Of a stretch of 64,000 nt of DNA, positions 55,601 through 64,000 are shown one piece after another. Each line of letters starts with the position of its first letter. The stretch's first letter is position 1. Below the pieces are notes generated by a model, which saw only the letters and a list, made by a program, of their open reading frames with translations, did no database searches and had not been told where the DNA came from. The translations under genes were made by a program, and so were the position numbers. This stretch comes from Sthenelais limicola (Eukaryota > Annelida > Polychaeta > Phyllodocida > Sigalionidae): NCBI GenBank assembly GCA_942159475.1, contig OW804096.1:105932194-105996193 (forward strand). Direction: 5' to 3'.

Positions 55601-57548
55601 CTTCTTTTCAGCAAAGATATTCTCTATCAGTTGAACAACCTGCAGTAGGGAGAGAAATGAGAAGTGAAGAGACATCTTATGTGTTTGGAAACAATGTTAT
55701 GGCGGATTGGAGGGATTGCTTATATGTATATAAAACAATAGAAGTCTCTAACACTAAAAGGAACTTTAGTGTTGTATACGAAACAGTAACTTCTGAGTCA
55801 GAGTCTTCATTGATTTATAAGGGAGCTTCAAGAAGCAGTTTGCGTAGATTAATGCTTTTTACTGTGGTTCTAGAACTTGACTTTCCATGAGGGCATGTCC
55901 ATAGTAGGTGTACGATGGACTCAAGATATACCTGGTAGTTTGAGTGCAACTTTAATGACTACCATTCTAAATAGCCATGGATGAATAGCTGTACCATGCA
56001 GCAAAACAATAACCATTCGAAGATGCAGCATCCTTTCAGAGCATGTGCAGAAAATCTGCTTCTGCGAGAAGGTTCGTGTTACAACATTATTATCAAGGAT
56101 AGAAATGATTTGTGTGAATTTGATTCTTTGGTGGATGTGGTTCTCCTTATCCTGCTTTCACATAAACAGCATATATAAAATATAAGCATATGAAATAATT
56201 AATATATATATGATTGTTCGAGGAATACTTTGAGTGCGTTACTTATAGTTTAAGATAGTTCAGCCTCATAGCTGCTGTAGGTATTTTTCTGTGGTTTGTG
56301 TATTTTTCTGTGGTTTGTGTGTTTTATATTGCTATTTTTACAATTCCTAGGCTTTGTTGCACAATGAATGTTCACGAACGTGCAGCCAAAAACTTAAATC
56401 GTGGTAGATCTTTGGTTAAAGATGCATTACCAGCTGTGGAAGATCCTGAAATGAAATGACTATCCTTGAGATAAACACCCTAAACCTATCATATGTCCTG
56501 GACAAACGATTTAAATGAAGAAAAACTGATTAAAACTAACAAATTCGGTATCGGTTTTTGCTCTGCTTACCACTGCATCAGTGGCCTGTAAGTGCCCATT
56601 CAAAACTAGAGGGGTAATGGGGAACCCTTAGTCACATATATGTGTGTGCGCAGGGTCTATTTTGATATAGTTTGGCTCCAAAGAAGCAATGTTTATAAAG
56701 ATAGGCTTTACAGTTCCTAATAGGCAATCAAGTTATTGGTCACATTCAGAAACAAACAAACATACCCATAAGTTGGGTTTATGCTTCATTGACTGAGCAA
56801 TGAATCACCAGTAGGGACCTAATTATAGGCATATATAAATGACTATGGTCTGATGATTGGCACTTAAAATTCAATCAATAAGGCCAACTGATATCATTAG
56901 CATTATATTGCACCCTCATTTCCAATATATGACGTATGCTAACAACAGGGAAATCCCTCTGAAATATCTGGTTGAGAGACCATCCAATGTCCATCCTTTC
57001 GGTGCGCACCGAATGAATAATGGGCCACTTCTTTGGCTAATTACATGCTTTTAATGGGCTCGAAATTCTTAGATATTCAGGGACATGTTTGGGTTTGTCT
57101 TATACTTGGTGTATGTGGCAAAAGGAAAAAATGCGCAGATTTGCGCATGCATAGCTGGTAGTGCATTTTTAAGAACGACCAGGATTAGAAACGATCAGGG
57201 TCTGTTGCACAAGGACCCGTCCTATTAGTCTCCACACTCGTGCACGTTCTCAAGTTGTACACTCTTGCTCGTACTTATACATGCAATACGGTAATGATCA
57301 AGGTAACCAGTAGACGCCAGAGGGATTCCCTTTCATGGCATCACTATAGTTGGTCCTTTCCAACATTGAGCCTAAATTAGTCAATGCTTAAATACCAAAC
57401 AGAAATACAACAATCAAAACACCCTGGCACACACACCTATGTGGTTAACAACACCAGGTCGAAAAGGGTGCTTACCCACTCACCCACTTACTATTGCTAT
57501 TTTACCCCTTATGTAAATTGGCCCAGATTTACGCATGAACCGCAAGCA
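52651..57548. other. About 4.9 kb without a recognised gene
   Basis: The beginning (to about 52770) has AT-rich iterations of taattgttt/aattgttctg that may be the 3' end of the DIRS element. No conserved protein or RNA was recognised further on. The word aaagtgcaggagggga occurs twice near 54740 and 54788. Confidence 0.4.
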
Positions 57549-57853
57549 GCGGAACCTTACTATTTAGCGCCGGCGACTGAATGTGGCTTCAGTGACGTGA
57601 TTGGCTGTTGTAACTAGAGCCGGCTTGACTAAGTGCTGTCAAATGTTACTTAACAGAAATCAATACTAAAACTAACCCTAAACCTAACCTTAAATTGGTG
57701 GTCCTAAGTCAGTAAAGCGGGTAGTGGACTGTCCAGAGTAAAATAGACTAATAAAACTAATTACATGACTAGTAAAGACAAGTAAGCCCCGCCCACCGGA
57801 TCTACCAAGCCCCGCCCACTTTGGCTAGCCGGCGCTAAATTGTAAGGTTCCGC
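57549..57853. mobile_element. 305-bp MITE with 26-bp terminal inverted repeats
   Basis: Left end gcggaaccttactatttagcg then ccggc; right end gccggcgctaaattgtaaggt then tccgc, one or two mismatches. The inside holds ctaaccctaaacctaacctt and two close copies of aagccccgcccac. No ORF. Target-site duplication not clear. Confidence 0.78.
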
Positions 57854-59465
57854 CTAGAGCTAGGCAGCTACCAAAACGAGGGTCCATCTCGCACAGTTGA
57901 GATCTCGAGTCTCGGACCACTGGCTGCATAGTCAGAGCGGTGTGGGATGGTGCGAGATTTTATTAACATGTTTTTTTTATGTAGTAAGAATTCCCACCAT
58001 AGTTATATATGTGCAAACCTCTTTTTTCCTACAAACCCTTCTGTCTATAACTGGTCCTGTTTTAAACATGCTTTAAATAGAGAATCCGAGAGCCTGTCCA
58101 CTCCCGAGAGCGCGAGAGTGTATGTAAACAACCTATGACGTCACACCGATTAGCGGATTACGTAACTCACTACCCAGACCTTCAGTGGTTGCATTCGGGT
58201 AGCAAATGCTTTGTAGAACATGGCCATGCTCCCATCATGCTCCCATCAATATACCTGATCAATATATCAATATATCAGGCTCAATATGTCGCCTAACAGG
58301 GACACATTGAAAGGTAAGAGATGTGGTATTTTTAATATAAAGAGAAATACAATTTTTAATATAAAGACTAACACATATAGTAACATATTCCGCAGCATGT
58401 CAGTTCAGAATTGTCATTGTAATTAAGTATCAAGGCATAAAATAAAGTTTCAATAATGATAATAATTAACCATTCCGATCTCTGTGTATATATATGAGCA
58501 ATTCCACCAAAAGTGCGCCATTTGGGTTGAAAAACAATAGCCCCTCCAAAGGCTAAAATATTTATCTGAGATTATTTTTTATTTGGGAATATTAATGTCG
58601 CCGTAACAGGGGTCTAGCTTTCATTGATAAATAGATTAATAATAGCATGAATTATTTTCTCTTAATGTTAAAATATGTAAGAAACACTAGGGCACATAAA
58701 TAGATACAAAAAAGTTTTTTTTTTAACTAATTGAGTTAGGGGCCACAGACATAGCAGAGTATGTTGCCGTAACGGGGGTCTAGAGGGGGCGGGGGTCTGG
58801 AGGGGGGTTGAAACTATTTTTTCTAAATCTAAATTTTTGACCATTTTGTCAAATATTTACCACATTATATTGTCCATATTCTTTGAATGCTCAGGTACTA
58901 AATTGTGAAAGATGAATAATAATAATCATTTTTGAAAGACCTTACTTCCGCGAAGTGGGCACCCTGTGATTTTAGCCATTTTTGGCAATCAAATCTCCAA
59001 ATCAAAAAAAAAAGTCCAGTAAATTGTCGGATTCCTATAAGAAGTAGAAACACAACTCCTCTACAATCCAAGTGCCGAAGGCACTTGTGGGTATACAATT
59101 AGGATAGATATAACTGCATACTGTGTGATTGGATATTGTCTTATTAATAACAAAGACGTTACCTAGACGCCCCGCCCCCCGACCGCTATCCGTAGGATAG
59201 CTTTTGCTATGCTTATCGAAACACGTGACCGGGCGCTTTTCGAAGCCCGGAACGCTATTGTACCAAGACTCTCTTCTGAACACCTTTTCTCAGGCATTTT
59301 CTTTTTACGGAACTTTCTAACCGATCCCAGACGCTAGAGTGAGTCAAGGATAGCAAGGTCCAAACGGGAACATGTGCCATTTACTGATAAAATACAAAGT
59401 TATCGCTTACCCAAGATTCCAAGCGAGTGCAGTCAGCCGTAACAAAATAACAAAAACAAGTAGTA
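57854..59465. other. No gene recognised
   Basis: Contains an imperfect repeat of tatatcaatatatcagg near 58255-58285 and two copies of gccgtaacrggggtctag (about 58600 and 58765). Nothing coding was recognised on either strand. Confidence 0.4.
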
Positions 59466-60550
59466 GGCCATCAGCTGAGCCTCAGAATATGGCTAGAAAA
59501 TGATTTTCGTTCCGGATTTTGGGCACTACTTTTTGACACCAGTTTCCAATTGCTAATACTATATATTATAATATCCCAAAAGTTCTCCATGATATTCGTG
59601 CCAGTTTTTGAGAAAATGAGCAATCAATCAGACAGTGCAAAGCCTATGGAGCTTATGGTCTGGCTTCATTTTTAATGGTAATTTTAATAGTCCATCATTT
59701 TTTTGGTAAACTTTGAATTCTCGGTCCTACTAAATTTTTATGATTGATTCAAAATCTCCAGAATCTCCTGATTTCGAATCTGCCAATTTCCACTTTGTAA
59801 TTTTTGAGGAATTTTAATTATTGACATTTGAATAAAAAAAGTTAAAAAATTAAATAATTAATCAATGAATAAATTATCTAATGGGTTTAGAATCAAGTGA
59901 CTGATATGAATTGATAGGAAATGATGTCCCCTAAAACTGTGTTTATTTGATCTAATATGTCAGTGCATTATTTTCAGAGTTATTTGCAAAATACCTCACG
60001 ATTAATGACCTTTGACCTTGACCTTTATGAGGCATTTTGCTAATAACTCTGAAAATAATGCACTGACATCTTAGGTCAAAAGAAAACAATTTTAGGGCAC
60101 AGTATTCTCTATTGATTGATATCAGTCACTTCATTCTAAATATAGAAGATAATATTTTTTATTATTTATTTATTTAATTTTTTACATTTTATTTTCCAAA
60201 CATGGAGAACTAAAATTCCTCAAAAGTTAGAAAGTTAAAAATGGCAGATTCAGAATCAGAAGATTCCGGAGATCTGGAATCAATAAAAAATCATTGGTAT
60301 GACCGAAGATTCAACATTCATCAAATAAATGATGTTCTATTAAAATGACCATTTAAATGAAGCCAGACCGTTGGCTCCATAGGCTTTGCACTGTCAGAAA
60401 CAATGCCCAATTACTCAAAATCTGGCAGGAATTGCATGGAGAACTTTTGGGATATTATAATATAGGGTATTAGCAATAGGAATCTGCTACTAAAAAGTAG
60501 TGCCCAAAATCCGGAACGAAAATCACTCTTTTGGGGTACAGCTGATGGCC
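59466..60550. mobile_element. 1085-bp foldback element with long arms and TA flanks
   Basis: The whole element is an imperfect palindrome: left terminus ggccatcagctg (59466) and right terminus cagctgatggcc (ending 60550), each next to TA (59464-59465, 60551-60552). Arms of more than 500 bp share many stretches, such as cgttccggattttgggcact, gtgcaaagcctatgga and agtgcattattttcagagtt with their inverses. The unpaired centre is about 28 bp (60000-60027). No ORF. Probably a TA-targeting non-autonomous element. Confidence 0.85.
60006..60024 (-). promoter_or_regulatory. Three nuclear-receptor half-sites at the centre of the foldback
   Basis: tgaccttTGACCTTGACCT contains three TGACCT (AGGTCA) half-sites, spaced as DR1 and DR0. 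The midpoint of the foldback (60008) falls inside it. Motif reading is direct; receptor binding is inference. Confidence 0.5.
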
Positions 60551-60552
60551 TA

Positions 60553-61741
60553 TAGAGGGAGAAAGGTTCATGGCACAGCCGCAGGGCGGGACGCAGGGAA
60601 CGAGCATAGAACAGCTGCTTAGTTACATCAACTGACACCAGTGGCACTGTTCACTGACTTCAGTCATGAACAGAAGTCAGATCTTCAGAAATATAACCAA
60701 ACTATTAAAACAATCCTTTCACGGTCTACACTTTCTGGATCGTGTTCGTTCTTTGGGTAGGCCTACGGACGAGAATCTGTTGCACAACACATTCGTGGGT
60801 TCAAGTTCGGACATATTCGTTAGGACATATATCTGGGTGAAAATGGGGTTGCACAAGTCAAAGTTAGGATCACCCTCAGGGTTGTCCTAAGTCTGTTCTT
60901 AACCATTATGGGAACATATATAAATAAATTGTTCATTAATTTCCACACATAAATGAATATAAACAATACTGTACTTGTTTTGCACAGTGATTCTCCATTT
61001 TTAAAACATTTAGCTATTCATTGGTATGCAGCCCATTCACTCCTGTTCGTTCGTGTCTGTTCCCTCAAATTAATGTGCTTGCTTTCTTACCTTCCCTTCC
61101 CATGTAACACATGTGTGAGTGACTGTTGCGTTAGTGTGTGTGTGATACATGTGTGCGTGTGTGTATATACATGTTAATTAAATCAATACGTTCTGGTTAA
61201 AGGTTGGAATAGACATAGGTTGTGATGTCATAAGATGGAATTCCTCTGAATTATACAGGTTACCCATTGGTACCATATTGTGTATAAAGGTAGGACGAAA
61301 AGTATGAGACTAAAGAATGTGTAGGATCCTATTCTTTCCTACTCCTACTCGTTCTTTAGTCTCATACTCTTGATTGTACCTTTATACACAATACGGTACC
61401 AATGGGTAACCAGTATAATCCAGAGGAATTCCGTCTAATGACATCACTACCCTGGTATATTTCATTCTGATCTTTCTAATGATAGTTCTCAAGTGGTTAG
61501 AATTAGTCTTGAGTCTTGCACACATGCATAAACAAAACAATGAAAGCTTTCATGCACACACTCTCTCACACACACCCACATTGACAACACAACCAAGTGC
61601 TTTAATATTTGTTACGAATAAGTAGCAATGAATAAACCCATTTCCCATGAACACTTAATTGCTGCTTAAAATCATAATTCACTGCCACAAACATTTACAG
61701 TATAGTTTTTATTCAGTTATGTGTAGAAATTAATATATACA
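60553..61741. other. Intergenic with one foldback element
   Basis: No gene recognised. Includes the foldback at 61222-61447 and a (GT)n-like tract near 61130-61170. Confidence 0.4.
61222..61447. mobile_element. 226-bp foldback element
   Basis: Arms of about 105-110 bp: gtgatgtcataagatggaat ... inverted to ... aattccgtctaatgacatcac, with inner stems ggttacccattggtacc / ggtaccaatgggtaacc and gtatgagactaaagaa / ttctttagtctcatac. About 90 percent identical in the outer part by eye. A diverged relative of its right arm lies at about 57235-57350. Confidence 0.85.
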
Positions 61742-62235
61742 TGTGGTGTTATTGGGTTTCACTAGAGTTTATCTCTAGGTGCTGTCTGCTGTGGGTTAGT
61801 TCGGCCAATCTACCCCAGTGGGCAGTACTGGTCCGCAGTGACTTTTTAGTCTATGTATTAACTTTTACCTGTTGCATTTTACATATAACAGCAGTCCAGC
61901 TGTTGTTGCCAGAGTAACGGCAACCTGGGTTAACCTTATTTTGCTAATGGTTATGAATGTTCTTGTTCTTGTAACTAGTATCTTGTTACTCTTATATTGG
62001 CTTGTACCATGTTTACTTAAACCTGCATGTTGCCTCAGACACCTGTGGTCAAGGGTCACCTAGCTGGCTAGGAGGCCCGAGATCCTCGGACTGAGGTAGG
62101 ATTGTGTAAACTGACGCTCAGCTTGCAATTCCTCACGAGAATAAAACCCTTTGCGAACAGGTAGAGACTGCCTTTTGTTCCATTTGTTTTATACATCGGT
62201 AAGGTTAAGGGATACGAACCTGCGAGATCACTACA
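61742..62235 (+). repeat. 5' LTR of a second LTR retrotransposon
   Basis: The 3' end (gatcactaca) is fixed by the primer-binding site that follows. AATAAA lies at 62140-62145. The proposed 5' end (tgtggtgttattggg) gives TG/CA termini but is less certain. The partner LTR would lie outside the window. Confidence 0.65.
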
Positions 62236-62250
62236 ATTGGTGCCGTGACC
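62236..62250 (+). other. Primer-binding site
   Basis: attggtgccgtgacc directly after the LTR; same primer class as at 39888-39903. Confidence 0.82.
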
Positions 62251-62295
62251 AAACTTAACCAACCGGTTTTGTTAGCACTGAAGTGCTGAGTTCAC

Positions 62296-63480
62296 TTGCT
62301 TGGACCTATTGCCATTCTTCATATATCCTTGAGATATAAGTATGCCAAACTTTGTGGTCCTGCAAGATTGCCTCTTCAGAGAAGAATCAAGATTTGCCTG
62401 GATTTTTCAATGCTGAAAAATCCTTGCATTGGCCCCTCTTGTGAATCTGGAATCTCGGATTTCAGATTCAGAATTTCTGATGGATTTCTGATGGATTTCT
62501 GGCGGAATTCCAGACGGATTTCTGACGGAATTTCTGACGGAATTTCGGACAGATTTTCGGACGATTTTCGGACAGATTTTCGGACGATTTTCGGACGAAT
62601 TTCGGACAGATTTTCGGACAAATTTCGGACGAATTTCGGACGGATTTTCGGACGAATTTCGGACGAATTTCGGACGGATTTCGGACGGATTTCGGACGGA
62701 TTTTCGGATTCATGGAATTTCGGATTTCGGAAAATCCTGTCCCAAGGGTGCAGGGCTTCAGGTATGAAGGAGCAATGGGATCAGAACTCACCTTTAGGTG
62801 TCAGTTACTGGCGTAGGAAGCTAATTTTGCCCCGAAGCTGGCAATAATTAGGAACTGGGATCCGAAGGATTCATGGAGTGGTTTGGACAATACTCTACGT
62901 ACTCTGTGCCTAAGAATTTTTCTTAGGGGCTTAATCGACCAGGGGAAAGCTGCTTGGGTGAAGCTAAAACAGCCGTTTGACCTTCTCCATGCTATTCTCT
63001 GGGCCGAAGTATGGGAAGTTGTAGTTTGGACTTAGTTCCTGCTGCTGCTCTACAAGCCGCCTTCATGGGTCCGAAGGCTGTAGTTATTCCATTGGAAATA
63101 GCTGCAGCCGAAGCTTCCCAGTTGAAGAGACGCAGAAATGCGAACGCCAAAGAAAAGGCCATGGTTCAGGTCAGCCAGGCGCTAGCTTTGCAAGATTCTA
63201 ACGATGATGATCAGTCCGAAGAACTTGGCAATGCAGTAGTGCAAGCTGTCCAGGCCTGGCATGGAAAGAATGAATAGACTGGTTCCTCTGCTCAGCAGGT
63301 GATGACAACTGCTGAAGTAAAGGGGTAAAGAACCTGGCAGGTTCAGAAGTGCTACTTCTGTAGTGAGGAGGGACATTTCGCCTCGACTTGTCCCAAGAAA
63401 GTAGCTCTCCTTGAACTCTTGAAGAAGGCAGACGCTTCTAATGAGAAGCCTGCTACTTCGGGAAACTAGGTTCGGCTCCT
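62296..63480 (+). pseudogene. LTR-element gag, degenerate, with CCHC knuckle
   Basis: Open segments at 62296-62847 (including the minisatellite) and 63011-63277 (VVIPLEIAAAEASQLKRRRN) are separated by stops. From about 63335 the frame reads WQVQKCYFCSEEGHFASTCP, a canonical C-x2-C-x4-H-x4-C zinc knuckle, ending at TAG 63467-63469. In-frame stops at 63275 and 63326 show the gag is broken. Confidence 0.75.
62460..62712. repeat. Minisatellite, 12-13-bp unit
   Basis: About 20 imperfect copies of ttttcggacggat / tttcggacgaat. It lies in the leader/gag region of the LTR element. Both strands stay open across it, giving SDRFSDDFRTDF and SEIRPKFVRKS-like reading frames, which are products of the repeat. 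Confidence 0.93.
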
Positions 63481-64000
63481 GAAGAAAGCGAGACGGGAGC
63501 CTCGGACAACACGCTTCTTAGTACCACAGTCCGCGAGGATCTTGGTAGTAGTCTAGAAACTGGGAAATCAGCCCAGGCACCGGTGTGTAAGATAGGGTTA
63601 AAGCTTAGCGACAAGAAGCTACCCGATCTGATAGCTGGAGGTCCTAGGCCGTTGCCGGACGGTGATTTTCTTCCTGAAAAGATTCAGGGATGCTCGGACA
63701 AGAGCCCTGGCGTGCGTTGGGGACAGGCCGAGTACCAAGCTGAGTCAGGTCAGGTTGTCTTGGTAGAAAAAGGCCAAGAGAAGTCTGCTCGGATTCAGAA
63801 AGTTTCTGTTCAACAGCTGGAAACTCTGGAGATTCCTTCCAAATTACTGGTGAGGGAGAGATGGTATGCCCCTGTAGGCATAGGTGGGAAGAGTGGTTAT
63901 TTCTTGGTAGATCCAGGCGCAACGACGAGTTTGATTACCAAGGATTTCTACGAATCCCTTCCACATGCGCCGCCTATGATTTCGGTGCGTATGGCGTGCT
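63463..64000 (+). pseudogene. LTR-element protease region (runs off the window)
   Basis: A new frame (LGSAPEESETGASDNTLLST ...) is open to the window end. YFLVDPGATTSLI at about 63898-63935 is a retropepsin active-site region, but the expected D-S/T-G triad reads D-P-G (63910-63918). RERWYAPVGIGG precedes it. Family: gypsy-like or similar; RT lies beyond the window. Confidence 0.75.

Noticed and set aside
62376..62791. Minus-strand ORFs with SEIRPKFVRKS repeats
   Set aside because: Antisense frames of the minisatellite.
1..64000. CRISPR arrays, operons, prokaryotic promoters or phage-type systems
   Set aside because: No regular spacer-repeat arrays or dense co-oriented ORFs; the intron structure and element types are eukaryotic.

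Overview
This is a eukaryotic, AT-rich, intron-containing genomic window from an animal, probably a marine invertebrate and most plausibly an echinoderm. The evidence is two conserved animal genes with spliced exons, a tyrosine-recombinase (DIRS/Ngaro-type) retrotransposon, and many scattered short motifs of the taggcctay type. The assignment to echinoderms is an inference, not a measurement.

Two host genes are supported, both on the + strand and in tandem. (1) Positions 1677-5055 hold the last six coding exons of a myocyte enhancer factor 2 (MEF2) gene. The MADS/MEF2 DNA-binding exons lie upstream of the window. The visible part carries the TPRTEEKY region, the p38-docking motif LRVVIP, the phospho-dependent sumoylation motif IKSEPISP and the C-terminal basic tail. 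(2) Positions 13217-23726 hold a complete six-exon NUDT17-like Nudix hydrolase gene (304 codons). All six exon junctions keep the frame, the Nudix box is split by an intron, and the C-terminal motif ERVSTGTKW is present.

Much of the rest is transposable-element debris. Intron 1 of NUDT17 (13304-19948) contains an inverted-repeat element with poly-C/(AC)n ends, a Gag-like ORF and a broken gypsy gag with two zinc knuckles. From 25.6 to 34.4 kb there are foldback elements, a tRNA-like SINE head, an integrase fragment broken by a three-copy 44-bp palindromic repeat, a LINE 3' fragment, a TA-flanked MITE with AGAACCCT subterminal repeats, and a broken zinc-finger ORF. From 36.1 to 42.2 kb (minus strand) a gypsy element with LTR and primer-binding site sits inside a LINE; its gag has been replaced by a piece of DIRS-type leader. 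From 48.55 to 52.65 kb (+) there is a nearly full-length but inactivated DIRS-type element (Gag with CCCH finger, reverse transcriptase, RNase H, tyrosine recombinase). The last third has a 305-bp MITE, a 1.09-kb foldback with three nuclear-receptor half-sites at its centre, a smaller foldback, and the 5' end of another LTR element (LTR, primer-binding site, minisatellite, gag, protease) that runs off the window.

The strongest leads are tandem splice donors next to the MEF2 p38-docking region, the 1.09-kb foldback with its receptor-site loop, the chimeric gypsy/DIRS element, and the TA-flanked MITE. I saw no CRISPR array, operon or other prokaryotic signal. No database search was run; family calls rest on motifs read by eye.
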